Assembly: GCF_001017435.1 (NCBI RefSeq)
Contig: NZ_CP011371.1
Location: 3,162,001 to 3,226,000 of the forward strand
DNA: 64,000 nucleotides
Direction: 5' to 3'
Origin: Caldimonas brevitalea
GTDB taxonomy: Bacteria > Pseudomonadota > Gammaproteobacteria > Burkholderiales > Burkholderiaceae_C
Shown: positions 1 through 7,754 of the stretch, piece by piece
How positions within the stretch are numbered: the stretch's first letter is position 1
Layout: each line of letters begins with the position of its first letter
Program-made: the position numbers and the translations under genes
The notes under the pieces: model-generated
Databases searched by the model: none
Seen by the model: the letters and a program-made list of their open reading frames with translations, nothing else
Told to the model about the DNA's origin: nothing

Positions 1-3
1 GCC

Positions 4-1149
4 TCAGCGGATCTGGTTGATCAGCGCCGCGCCCTGGACCACCACGCGGTTGTCGGCGGCCAGCCCTCGCGTCACGATCACCGTTTGCGCGTCCAGCGGC
101 TGCGTCACCACCGGCTGCGGCATGTATCGTTCGGCGGTGACCTTGATCCAGACGACGGGCTCGTTGGCGGCGTTGCGCACCACGCTCTGCGCCGGCAGCA
201 CGATGCCTTCCTGCCGCTCCTTCAGGCGCGCCACCACGGTGACCGGCTGTCCGACGGCCAGCGCGGGCGGCGCCGTGCCTTTGGGTGTTTGCAGCCGGAA
301 GGTCAAAGGCAAGACGCCCTCGCGCAGGCTGCGCGATGCGCCCACCAGCTGCAACTGTGCCCCGGCCACGCCGTCCAGCGTGCCGCGTTCGATGCGGTTC
401 GCCAGACCGGCGTCGGCCGTGGTGGCTTCGACCACCAGGCGGGTGGGATCGACGATCTCGAACAGCAGCTCGCGAGCGTCGACCACTTGGCCTGCCACCG
501 CGGCGGCCTTGGCGATCACACCCGTCACGGGGGCCACCAGCGATTCGCGCGCCCGCAAACTGCGGCCGATGGCACGTTCGCGCGCCTGCAAGCCGGAGAG
601 TTCTGCGCGCGCCGCCTCGATCTCTTTGCGTGGCACCGTGCCCTCCAGCGTCTCCAGCCGCTGCACACGCTGCTGCGCGATCTGGCGTTCGGCCTGCAGC
701 TGCGCCAACTCGGCGCGCTGTGTGCCCGCGGCATACGGCTCGGCATGGTGCTGCACATAGGCGAGCACCTCACCTTTGCGCACCGCCTGGCCGGCCACCG
801 GCAGCCCGCGCGGGCCGGGCTCGACGCGCCCGCCATGCACCGCCTGCACCCAGCCGCCAGCGTTGGGGTCCATCAGCACACGGCCGGGCAGCGAGACGGT
901 GGCCGCGGCCTCGCTCAGGGGGGCGAGCACGGTGCGGATGCCCATGCGACGCTGCGCCAGCTTGGGCACGTTGACGCTGCCGTCCGGCAGGCGGGCGAGG
1001 CCGGAGGTGTTGACGCTGACCGGGCCGTCCAAGTGCTCGCCGCCAGGGCCGTGGGCACCGGGGCCGGCGTGTGCCGGGGTCAAGCCGGCGGCGCAAAGGC
1101 TCCATGCCACGACGAGCGCCGCTGCCGGTGTGCGAAACCGAAGGCTCAT
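4..1149 (-). CDS. RND-type metal efflux periplasmic adaptor (HlyD/CzcB-like)
   Basis: Predicted periplasmic membrane-fusion subunit that links an inner-membrane RND pump to an outer-membrane channel. The 381-residue protein starts at ATG 1149, which overlaps the stop of the upstream gene by four bases (ATGA); an in-frame extension to 1245 would precede the signal peptide and is rejected. A signal peptide (about residues 1-28, ending AHA) is followed by the motif GPGAHGPGGEHLD, then a lipoyl/barrel-sandwich half, a coiled-coil hairpin rich in Ala, Glu and Arg (about 165-220), the second lipoyl half (VAPVTGVIAKA) and beta-barrel segments. It is the last complete gene of a CzcI-TolC-membrane protein-adaptor operon; the CzcA-like pump is expected just beyond the left edge. 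The family and the His-rich neighbour suggest divalent metal export; the metal cannot be read from sequence. Confidence 0.85.
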   Translation of the reverse strand: MSLRFRTPAAALVVAWSLCAAGLTPAHAGPGAHGPGGEHLDGPVSVNTSGLARLPDGSVNVPKLAQRRMGIRTVLAPLSEAAATVSLPGRVLMDPNAGGWVQAVHGGRVEPGPRGLPVAGQAVRKGEVLAYVQHHAEPYAAGTQRAELAQLQAERQIAQQRVQRLETLEGTVPRKEIEAARAELSGLQARERAIGRSLRARESLVAPVTGVIAKAAAVAGQVVDARELLFEIVDPTRLVVEATTADAGLANRIERGTLDGVAGAQLQLVGASRSLREGVLPLTFRLQTPKGTAPPALAVGQPVTVVARLKERQEGIVLPAQSVVRNAANEPVVWIKVTAERYMPQPVVTQPLDAQTVIVTRGLAADNRVVVQGAALINQIR

Positions 1150-1877
1150 GGCGCCACCCCCGTGTGACGCCCTGCGGTGTGAGCGCCTTCGGCGGACGGT
1201 GTCTCCACTTGGGAGGCCCGGCGACGCTGCTGGCGTCGGCGCCACCAGAGGCCACCCAGGGCGAGCACCGACAGGCCGCCGACCACGGTCGCGCTGCGGG
1301 CCAGGCCACCACCGTGGTCGTGATGCGACTCCTCGTCGTGTCCCTGTCCACCGGCAGGGTGCTGGTGCCCGTGCGCCGCGGTGGCCGCGGCCTGGCCCGC
1401 TGAAGCCTCGCTGACCACGAGAGTGCCGTCCAGCAGGTCACTCTCGTTGCCCGCGACGATGGTGAAGAGCAGGGGATGTTCGCCAGGCTTTGCCAGGAGT
1501 TTCAGGAACTCGGGGTCGGCTACCGCATAGTCGCCGTGGTCGGCATGAAACGTCGCGGTCGCCTTGCGTCCGCCCGATTCGACTTCGAGGCGCGCCTGCA
1601 GCACGGGGTCGTTGGTCTCGAAGCGGTCGATCAGCACCGACAGCTCGCCGCCGCTCAGCGTGGCGACCAGTTCGAAGGCCTCCGACTTGGCTTCCAGACG
1701 AGGCACGTTGCTGGCCGCTGCGCCGACCGCCGAAGCAGGGGTGTCGAGGTGTTCGCCGTTGGGGCCGTGGGCACCGGGGCCGGCAAGGCACGGCGTGATC
1801 AGGGCGAGCGTCAGCAACGCAGCCGCCCACGAGGGTGATCGCCAGCCGGGCTGTGCGAAGTGGGACATCGGGTTCAT
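1146..1877 (-). CDS. His-rich membrane-anchored periplasmic protein of the metal efflux operon
   Basis: A 243-residue protein with a signal peptide (to about residue 32, ending CLA), a globular periplasmic part, a His/Asp-rich stretch (HGHQH...HDEESHHDHGGG, about 168-192), one transmembrane helix (about 195-213) and a basic cytoplasmic tail. Right after the signal peptide it carries GPGAHGPNGEHLD, almost identical to the mature N-terminus of the adaptor downstream. The globular part resembles a region I recall as an N-terminal extension in some RND adaptors, so it may be a split-off adaptor domain that captures metal ions in the periplasm. It overlaps both neighbours by ATGA, which indicates translational coupling. 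The function is inferred from the His-rich segment and the operon. Confidence 0.75.
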   Translation of the reverse strand: MNPMSHFAQPGWRSPSWAAALLTLALITPCLAGPGAHGPNGEHLDTPASAVGAAASNVPRLEAKSEAFELVATLSGGELSVLIDRFETNDPVLQARLEVESGGRKATATFHADHGDYAVADPEFLKLLAKPGEHPLLFTIVAGNESDLLDGTLVVSEASAGQAAATAAHGHQHPAGGQGHDEESHHDHGGGLARSATVVGGLSVLALGGLWWRRRQQRRRASQVETPSAEGAHTAGRHTGVAP

Positions 1878-3106
1878 GGCATCAGTCCAAGAGCTTGGTG
1901 GAGGCGGGCGCGGGCGAGGCCGAGGGCCGCCTGCTGGCGCGCCACGGCGGCCTCGGCCTGGTTCGCCGCGGCCAGGGCGCGCAGCAGGTCGGGCAGGGCG
2001 GTTTCGCCGGCCTGGAAGGAGGTGTCGAGCAAACGGGCGCGCTCGCGCAGCAAGGCGGCCCGCTGCTGCTCGGCGGCGAGCCGCTGTTGCGCGGTGTCGA
2101 GGCCGGTGCGCGCCTCGCTCACGCGCGCTGCCAGCCGGTCGCGCAATTGCTGCAGTTCGACTTCGGCCACCTCGCGCTGCGTCAAGGCGGCAGCTTCGGA
2201 TTCCCGGCTGCCGGCATCGGCGCCCAGCGGCAGGCGCAAGGCGAGACCGAGGCTTTGCTGGCTTGGCTCACCTCTGGCGGCGGTGTCCTGGCGGGCGCTC
2301 AGCGTGACTTCAGGCGGGGCGCGGCGGGAGTGCCGCAAGGCTTCGTAGTGCAGCCGCGTGCGCTCGACGTCGGCGCGCGCGCGCTGCAGTTCCGGATGCT
2401 CCGCCGGCGGTGTATCGCCGGGGGACACGAGGGCCGGCTCGGCGGGGTCGACGGCGTCGGGCAGGCCGGTCAGCGCCACCCAGCGGGTGTGGGCTGCTGC
2501 GACGGCCTGGCGCGCCTGCGCGACCGCGCCTTGGGCGGCGAGCAGTTCGGCGCGGGCGGCCATGGCATCGGCGCGCGACAAGTCACCAGCGGCGACGCGA
2601 CGGTCGCTGTCGTCGCTCAGGCGCTGCAGCGTCTGTTGTTCCTGCCGCGCCGACTGGAGGGCGGCATGCTCGGCGACAAGCGCCCAGGCGGCTTCCCGCA
2701 CCTCGCCGGCCACGCCCAGGCGGGCGGTGGCGGCCGTGGCACGGGCGGTCGTCTCCTGCGCCTGCGCGGCAGCCTGCCGCGCGGCTTGCTGGCCGAAACG
2801 CCAGACCGGCACGGACACGCCGAGCTCGGTTTCGCGCGCGCCTCGGGCATCGTGCAGGCGGTCGTTGCGGTGTTCTAGGCTCAGGGCGGGAGAGCCTGGG
2901 GCCCAGGAGGATGCGGCGGCCCGCGCCGCCTCGGCTTCGAGCGCACGGCCACGACTCTCGGCCGCCGCGGTGGCGCGCCGCCACGCCGCTTCCACGGCGT
3001 GGGAGAGAGACGAGACAGGCACCACGGCCGGCTGTGCCACGGCCACGCCGCAACAGATCGCGCCGGCCAGCAGCAGGCCGGGCGTCAACCATCGGTGGAT
3101 GTTCAC
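1874..3106 (-). CDS. TolC-family outer membrane efflux protein (CzcC-like)
   Basis: A 410-residue outer-membrane factor. A signal peptide (about residues 1-24, ending AVAQP) precedes two repeats of long amphipathic helices rich in Ala, Arg and Glu, the TolC-type architecture that forms the periplasmic alpha-barrel. The segment PALSLEHRNDR and the following beta-strand region are typical of the first outer-membrane insertion of CzcC-type proteins. It is expected to trimerise and receive metal from the adaptor-pump complex encoded downstream. Its stop overlaps the next start by ATGA. The 97-base gap to the upstream CzcI-like gene has no other coding sequence. Confidence 0.85.
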   Translation of the reverse strand: MNIHRWLTPGLLLAGAICCGVAVAQPAVVPVSSLSHAVEAAWRRATAAAESRGRALEAEAARAAASSWAPGSPALSLEHRNDRLHDARGARETELGVSVPVWRFGQQAARQAAAQAQETTARATAATARLGVAGEVREAAWALVAEHAALQSARQEQQTLQRLSDDSDRRVAAGDLSRADAMAARAELLAAQGAVAQARQAVAAAHTRWVALTGLPDAVDPAEPALVSPGDTPPAEHPELQRARADVERTRLHYEALRHSRRAPPEVTLSARQDTAARGEPSQQSLGLALRLPLGADAGSRESEAAALTQREVAEVELQQLRDRLAARVSEARTGLDTAQQRLAAEQQRAALLRERARLLDTSFQAGETALPDLLRALAAANQAEAAVARQQAALGLARARLHQALGLMP

Positions 3107-3203
3107 GTGTAGGGATACGGTTCAACGGGCGCGACGGCGACGCAGGCGGTCGCGCAACAGATCCGGCGCGCATGCTGCGAGCCGGCGCCAACACGGGGGA
3201 GGG

Positions 3204-3563
3204 TCAGCGGGTGAACCGAGGGGGGCGTCGCAAGCCTTCGAGGAAAGGCTCGGGGGGGACGAGGGCAGCGAGCAACGGCGGGCTCTCGTCGGCCAGCGGG
3301 GTTGCGATCCAGGTCGCAACGGCTGGCAGGACGGGGGCGTTGTTCAACTGCGTGTCGAGTTGCACGTGTTGCCGCGATTCCTGCGAGTCGTCCTGGTGGA
3401 GACTGCCGTCGTCGTGGTGATGGTGGGCTTCGTCGATCCAGTGCGCCACCGCGTGTGACAGCTCGCCGCCGTGCTCGTCCCAGAGCGCCTCTGCCGCCGT
3501 GGCCGCGGAGTGCCAAGGCAGCAGGACAACCATCAGGACGACAGCGAGCCAGCGTCGAATCAT
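3204..3563 (-). CDS. CzcI-like small periplasmic protein of metal resistance operon
   Basis: A 119-residue secreted protein. ATG 3563 puts the signal peptide MIRRWLAVVLMVVLLPWHS at the N-terminus; the longer frame to 3671 only adds an unrelated leader. The mature part begins with an Asp/Glu/His-rich stretch (AVAHWIDEAHHHHDDG, about 35-50) likely to bind divalent metal, followed by a Pro-rich tail. Size, first-gene position and the short leader followed by a His cluster match CzcI-type proteins that head czcICBA operons in Cupriavidus and relatives. The exact role of CzcI proteins (metal buffering or regulation) is unsettled. Confidence 0.65.
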   Translation of the reverse strand: MIRRWLAVVLMVVLLPWHSAATAAEALWDEHGGELSHAVAHWIDEAHHHHDDGSLHQDDSQESRQHVQLDTQLNNAPVLPAVATWIATPLADESPPLLAALVPPEPFLEGLRRPPRFTR

Positions 3564-3671
3564 GCGGCCGATTCTACGGCAGGGAGGGACATTGCCGTGG
3601 GCGAGGCGAACCTGGATGTGTGAAGCGTCACCAAACCCTGTGGGGGCGGCCGCTGAGGGCCGTTCGCCCAC

Positions 3672-4082
3672 TCAGAAGGACACGCAGGCGCGAGTTCGGA
3701 CTCTCAGGACGGCTTCCTGCTCGAAACTCGTCTTGTAGAGGCTGACGAGGTCGCGGATGGCGCGGTCGCCGGCCGCGCTGTCAGGGTGCACCACCTGCAG
3801 GACGTGGGCCGTCTCTCGCTCGATCGCGCCGTTTGCGCCTTGCCACTGGCCCGACGCCTGCCAGGACGTCAGACCTTTGGGAAAGCGCGGCGTCACCTCG
3901 CGGTTCACGAACATCTCCCACGCCTCACGCGAGACGGTGCCGCCGGGGCGGGCGGTACCGAAGTAGAGGGTGTCCGCGATCGCCGGCTGCTCGCCTGTCC
4001 GGCAGTCCGGCGGGGGCACCGACGCGCAGGCGCCGAGGGCCAGTGCCAGCGCGAGGGGTGGGCAGAGCCGGAAACAGGTCAT
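3672..4082 (-). CDS. DUF3574 family lipoprotein
   Basis: A 136-residue predicted lipoprotein. ATG 4082 gives a signal peptide ending in the lipobox LGAC (lipidated Cys19); this start overlaps the upstream stop by four bases. The body has the features I associate with DUF3574: a TLYFGTARPGG strand-loop, a helix EAWEMFVNREVTPRFPKGLT, a GQW element and a C-terminal helix with YK...F. No catalytic role is known for the family. It is the third gene of a small minus-strand unit with the secreted 177-residue protein and the L,D-transpeptidase-like protein. Confidence 0.7.
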   Translation of the reverse strand: MTCFRLCPPLALALALGACASVPPPDCRTGEQPAIADTLYFGTARPGGTVSREAWEMFVNREVTPRFPKGLTSWQASGQWQGANGAIERETAHVLQVVHPDSAAGDRAIRDLVSLYKTSFEQEAVLRVRTRACVSF

Positions 4083-4612
4083 GTTCCGGGGAGCCCGTAC
4101 AGCTTCAGCGGCGCGCAGTTGCGCGGCGGCTGCGCCGACTTCAGGTAGTCGGCGAGGCACTCCGCGTTTTGCTGTGCCTGCTGGCGCTCTTGCGCGGTCA
4201 TCTGACGCAGGACGCTATCGGCGGCCAGGGCACTTCGATAAGTGGCTTCGGCCTCGCCGATGTCCCGACGCCAGTGCTGGTCGTAATTTCGATGTCGTTG
4301 CCGTATCTCGCCGAGCATGCGCAGTTGGGCCTCGGCCACTTCGGTGAACGCCGCGGGTGTCGGGTAGAACGCCGTGCTATCCCCGAACGCCTTCGTCGCA
4401 GCGCCCCAGTCCTTCCGTTTCTTGAGCGCCTGACCGTGCTCGTAGGCCATCTTGGCAGCCGCCTTGTCGGCCTTCGCGGCGTTCGCCTTCAGCCACGCGA
4501 CGACCGCTTCGGGATCGGTCGCGTCCTTCTGCGACAACATCGGTGGCGACCCGGCCCAGGCTGCGGACAAACAGCTAGCGGACAACAGTGACACTGCCAA
4601 CAGTCTTGCCAT
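4079..4612 (-). CDS. Secreted alpha-helical protein of unknown function
   Basis: A 177-residue protein with a signal peptide (MARLLAVSLLSASCLSAAWA, cleavage near residue 20). The mature part is almost entirely charged helices, with repeated Ala/Lys/Glu/Gln segments compatible with a short TPR-like hairpin (AYEHGQALKKRKDWGAATKAF) and two Cys near the C-terminus (AEC...RNC) that could form a disulfide. I do not recognise a family. Its start lies 38 bases inside the 3' end of the upstream L,D-transpeptidase-like gene and its stop overlaps the DUF3574 gene by four bases, so the three are probably co-transcribed. A periplasmic partner or protector of the upstream enzyme is one guess from this arrangement. 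Confidence 0.6.
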   Translation of the reverse strand: MARLLAVSLLSASCLSAAWAGSPPMLSQKDATDPEAVVAWLKANAAKADKAAAKMAYEHGQALKKRKDWGAATKAFGDSTAFYPTPAAFTEVAEAQLRMLGEIRQRHRNYDQHWRRDIGEAEATYRSALAADSVLRQMTAQERQQAQQNAECLADYLKSAQPPRNCAPLKLYGLPGT

Positions 4613-5156
4613 TGCCGCTCCTGCACAGAATCAAATAGCGATAAAACTGGGTCCACTCTTGTGGATCCACGGTGATGCAGCCTGCGCTTCGCGCACCGGT
4701 GTGCAGATAGCGGTCACCGTGTCGGGCAATCGCGTCACCGTGGCCCAAGTAGAACCACGTCTTGGCGTAGGCGCTGCGGGCCTCGTAGCGCAGTCCGCCG
4801 TGATGAGGGTGATCTGGTATCTGGATCGGATGCAGCCCTTCAGGGACCGGGTTGCTCGAGTCGGTAATGGCCTTGACGGTTCCCAGTGCGTAGCGGACAA
4901 CCTCCCTGCTCAGGCTGAAGGTGAGGTGAGCTGCAGCGGTGTAGTCGGGCTTCCGGGCGCTGAGATTGCCGGTCGTCACCGAAAACTTCTTGTCTTTGTG
5001 GGGGCCCTCTTGGAGCGTGATGAAGTCGCGGCCGTTGCTGGATGAGGTCAGTGCGACCTGCAGGTACTCGGGAACCGAAATGATCTCGCTGCCGGGCTCG
5101 CGTTTGATCCGTAGCCAGCCGTCGGAGCCTCCGACGATGTAGCGCATCTCTGGCAT
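4575..5156 (-). CDS. L,D-transpeptidase (YkuD)-like protein
   Basis: A 193-residue protein; ATG 5156 is preceded by a good ribosome-binding site (GGGAGG), while the longer frame to 5426 reads through low-complexity sequence. There is no signal peptide. Residues about 104-121 (PVPEGLHPIQIPDHPHHGG) and 135-165 (FYLGHGDAIARHGDRY..., then SAGCITV) follow the order seen in YkuD-fold L,D-transpeptidases: a proline-rich lead-in, a His-containing strand and a catalytic S-x-G-C (Ser158, Cys160), with His139, His146 or His152 as candidate partner. The match is partial, because the usual HG pair before GC is SAG here. The missing signal peptide recalls cytoplasmically made toxin or effector enzymes. Function is uncertain. 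Confidence 0.5.
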   Translation of the reverse strand: MPEMRYIVGGSDGWLRIKREPGSEIISVPEYLQVALTSSSNGRDFITLQEGPHKDKKFSVTTGNLSARKPDYTAAAHLTFSLSREVVRYALGTVKAITDSSNPVPEGLHPIQIPDHPHHGGLRYEARSAYAKTWFYLGHGDAIARHGDRYLHTGARSAGCITVDPQEWTQFYRYLILCRSGNGKTVGSVTVVR

Positions 5157-5605
5157 GTCCGCCTCCCTGTGAGTTGCATGAGTGCAATAGTAGTGGCGGG
5201 AGTGAGAGAGGCTCTCCTTCGTCTTAGGGGTGCGGCGTGGCCCGAGTGTCGGGGCGAAGAGGCGGGCGACATCGCAGCGCGACCACCGGTGGGCATGTTG
5301 AGCTTCGGGCATCACTTGAGGGCAGGGGGGCGGGCAGATGAGACCCTGGTCCACTGTACGTGCCCGCTGTGTATGTGCATCGTGGGGCCTTCTTCCGCGC
5401 CCCCTGGCCTTTCGAAGGTCCACCATGCCCCAAAACCCGGCTGCACCGGCATCGCGCGAAGTAAAAGTGTGACTTTTTGAGGACCAAGGGCCACGACGAG
5501 GACCAGGAGGGCGGTGCCCTGTGCGACGCCTTCAGCCACAGCAAGTCAGCATGGCCTTAGGCCGGTAGCTGGGCGTCGCGCAGCCGGTACTCGCCGCTCC
5601 GCGTA
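5157..5605 (-). other. Non-coding stretch with two short palindromes
   Basis: About 450 bases between the PEP-CTERM gene and the L,D-transpeptidase-like gene. Frames in it look like GC-rich shadows. Two perfect small inverted repeats stand out: TTGCA-TGAG-TGCAA at 5174-5187, close upstream of the start at 5156 and a possible operator, and AAAAGT-GTG-ACTTTT at 5463-5477, an AT-rich palindrome of unknown role. Confidence 0.4.
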
Positions 5606-6505
5606 TCAGGAGGCGGTGCTGCGGCGACCGCGCGCCCGCCAGCCCAGCAGACCCAGTCCGCCGGCCAGGAGTGCATAGGTCGAGGGTTCCGGAACACCAG
5701 GGACCGGCGGCACGCCGGCGGAGACGCTGGCGCGGGCATACGTGACGAACGTGGTGCTCGAGAATCCGGGTCCGCTTCCCACGCTGAATGAAAGCGTGCG
5801 AGACAGCGATTGGAAGTTTTCCTCCGGCCCCAGCGTCGCGGTGAGGGACCGACCGGGTGCCGCCGTGGGGACGTTCCCCAATACGGCTTCGGCGAACAGT
5901 GAAGCGCCCGGCTGCGTCCCGTCCCGCTGCAGCGTCACTTCCACATCCAGCGTGATATCCAGCCGGGTGTTCTTTTTCATGTCGATCGTCAGGTACCGCC
6001 AGATCACCGCCCCGCCGGTACCCTCGCCACTGATGCCGGCCTTGACATAGCCGGGCACCTCCCTGATGTCTCCAGCGCCTGCCCCACCTTCAGCCGAAAT
6101 CTCGCCTCCCGACGCCGTTGGCAGCGAATAGGTGTGGTGCAGCGATTCCGACCACGTCACGCCATCGGCTCGGAAGCCTTCGCCACCGGCGTACTCGAAG
6201 TCCGGTTGAAGACTCGAAGAAGAGACCAGCATGCTGGCAGTCGAAAGGCTGTAGCCGGCCTCAACGCCGTCGCGGAGGTTGGTGTCGACAACCGTGATCT
6301 TGAGATTGCTCCAGCGCGCCTCTGCGGTCGCCGCGGCAGTGGCAGGTACGGCAACCGCTGCGTTCAGTGCCAACGCAAGCCCGAGGCCTTGCGCCGCCGG
6401 CCGGGCTGTTCGAGCGATATGGGTCAGGCATAGACGGCAGGTCAGATCGAAAACAGAAAAGGAACGCACAACAGAACTCCTGAAATTTATGAGTGGACTG
6501 GCCAT
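5606..6505 (-). CDS. PEP-CTERM sorting domain protein
   Basis: A secreted protein of about 299 residues ending in a classic PEP-CTERM signal: VPEPSTYALLAG, a short hydrophobic helix and the basic tail RARGRR. Such proteins are sorted by an exosortase, often in exopolysaccharide-producing Proteobacteria. The N-terminal signal segment is long (hydrophobic core AAQGLGLALALNAAVAVPA, then ATAAATA). The body is Ser/Thr/Gly-rich beta structure without a recognisable enzymatic domain. The start is uncertain: ATG 6529, ATG 6505 and internal alternative starts are all possible and none has a strong ribosome-binding site. No exosortase gene lies in the window. Confidence 0.75.
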   Translation of the reverse strand: MASPLINFRSSVVRSFSVFDLTCRLCLTHIARTARPAAQGLGLALALNAAVAVPATAAATAEARWSNLKITVVDTNLRDGVEAGYSLSTASMLVSSSSLQPDFEYAGGEGFRADGVTWSESLHHTYSLPTASGGEISAEGGAGAGDIREVPGYVKAGISGEGTGGAVIWRYLTIDMKKNTRLDITLDVEVTLQRDGTQPGASLFAEAVLGNVPTAAPGRSLTATLGPEENFQSLSRTLSFSVGSGPGFSSTTFVTYARASVSAGVPPVPGVPEPSTYALLAGGLGLLGWRARGRRSTAS

Positions 6506-6529
6506 GCATCGCTCTGCGCTCGACCGCAT

Positions 6530-6837
6530 CGAGGGGTTCGCACTTCACTGGGGGGAGACTTGAGTTGGAGGTCGCGCGAGCGCGCGGCGGACGTGCACGG
6601 CGTCGCAAAGTATCTGGAACCGGGCGAACGGTCTATGCAAACTTCTGCAACGACGATGCGAAGCAGCAACGGTGGCTGTGCATTCTTCATCCACGTTCAT
6701 CTCGCCGTGGAATTTGGCGATCGCCTGGGAAAGTGCCCCGTCATTTCAGACCTTCACGAATGAAGCGGCAGCGCGCAGCGACTCGGGGCAGCCGGCTGCG
6801 CGAGAACGCGAGTCGTCATGAGCAGGAGCGTCAGGAG
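6530..6837. other. Non-coding stretch upstream of the nuclease remnant
   Basis: About 300 bases with less GC-biased composition than the flanks. I see no intact gene, tRNA or repeat here. A plus frame runs through it into the DUF1016-like remnant, but its translation before about 6838 has no clear similarity to the family, which fits decayed sequence. Confidence 0.35.
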
Positions 6838-6945
6838 GCGCCGCCCATCGGTCTCATCCTGTACGCAGGTAAGAAGCAGGAGCAAATCGAGCTGCTCGAG
6901 TTGGGCGCGAGCGGGATCCACGTTGCGGAGTACTTGACGGTGCCG
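6838..6945 (+). pseudogene. Remnant of a DUF1016/YhcG-type PDDEXK nuclease gene
   Basis: About 36 codons in the plus direction read PPIGLILYAGKKQEQIEL, then LELGASGIHVAEYLTVP. From memory this closely matches the C-terminal core of DUF1016 (YhcG, PDDEXK nuclease) proteins, which carry PIGLILCA-K-E-QIELL-L--SGI-VAEYLT. Neither the rest of the domain nor the N-terminal part is recognisable in any frame, and the family's usual continuation (LPP-E-L) is lost after the TVP. It is therefore a fragment of a once mobile or accessory gene. Just after it lies an AT-rich patch (7011-7030, including TTGACA and TATACA) with no gene assigned. Confidence 0.6.
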
Positions 6946-7118
6946 AGCACAAGTTCTGTTGGGCAGCGGCAGCCGGTCGAAGGCGGAAACGCGGCGATGT
7001 CACTTGGTGAGTTGACATAATATACATTCTGCGAAGTAGAGAATGGAGAACCGGGAGGCACAACCGACCAGCGCCCGCGTGGGCCCTTGGCCCGCCGCTC
7101 GCGTTGCCGCTCAGGGCC

Positions 7119-7574
7119 TCACCGCTGCGACAACAGCCGCGCACCCGGCCCCTGCGCACCCAAGCCATCAGCCGGGTTGCGCAACGGGCAGCTTTTCATC
7201 GACAGGCAACCGCACCCGATGCAGTCCGTCAGCTGGTCGCGCAGTTCGGTGAGTTGAGTGATCCGCGCCTCCAGGCTTTTACGCCAATGTCGGGACAACC
7301 GAGCCCAGTCGGCCGGTGTCGGGGCACGGTCGGACGGCAAGGTCGCCAAGGCATCGCGGATCTCCGCCAGCGGGATGCCGACCCGCTGCGCCACCTTGAT
7401 CACCGCGACGCGGCGCAGCACGCCGCGGCCATAGCGGCGCTGGTTGCCAGCGGTGCGCATGCTGCGGATCAGGCCCTCGCTTTCATAGAAATGCAGCGTC
7501 GACACCGCCAAGCCGCTGCGGGCGGCCACCTGACCCACGGTGAGTGGTGTCTGCAGATCGCACGTGTTCAACAT
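7119..7574 (-). CDS. soxR: Redox-sensitive MerR-family activator SoxR
   Basis: A 151-residue MerR-family regulator; ATG 7574 gives a protein the size of SoxR, while the longer frame to 7631 runs across the operator. The N-terminal winged helix ([25 protein letters not shown], about 12-36) is followed by a dimerisation helix and the [2Fe-2S] ligand motif C118-x2-C121-x-C123-x5-C129 ([12 protein letters not shown]), the exact spacing of SoxR. Oxidation of the cluster by superoxide or redox-cycling compounds switches target promoters on. The gene is divergent from an MFS exporter, with a SoxR box 11 bases from its start. As in many non-enteric bacteria there is no soxS here, so SoxR probably acts directly on the exporter. 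Confidence 0.93.
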   Translation of the reverse strand: MLNTCDLQTPLTVGQVAARSGLAVSTLHFYESEGLIRSMRTAGNQRRYGRGVLRRVAVIKVAQRVGIPLAEIRDALATLPSDRAPTPADWARLSRHWRKSLEARITQLTELRDQLTDCIGCGCLSMKSCPLRNPADGLGAQGPGARLLSQR

Positions 7575-7581
7575 CAACCCC

Positions 7582-7612
7582 TTGACCTCAAGTTCGGTTG
7601 AGGTTTTAGCCT
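7582..7612 (+). promoter_or_regulatory. SoxR-controlled promoter of the MFS exporter
   Basis: The near-perfect dyad CCTCAAGTTCGGTTGAGG (7586-7603) matches the known SoxR box, CCTCAAGTTAACTTGAGG, except in the centre. It sits between a -35 element TTGACC (7582-7587) and a weak -10 (TAGCCT, 7607-7612) separated by 19 bases, the overlong spacer that MerR-family activators correct by distorting the DNA. Transcription would run toward the MFS gene; the site also lies directly upstream of soxR. Confidence 0.88.
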
Positions 7613-7754
7613 GTCGGCGTTCGCTATGCAACGTTCACAGTGCAAGGAAACAGCCAATGGCATCATCGTCACGCTCTTCTTCAACACCGTCACCGCTCCA
7701 GGTCGCCATGCTCTGCGGCAGCGATCCGGCGCAACCCCATCAGGAGATCTTTTC

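Noticed and set aside
7043..7252. Small plus-strand gene next to soxR
   Set aside because: It overlaps the 3' half of soxR antisense and shows Ala/Pro/Ser-rich shadow translation without a ribosome-binding site.
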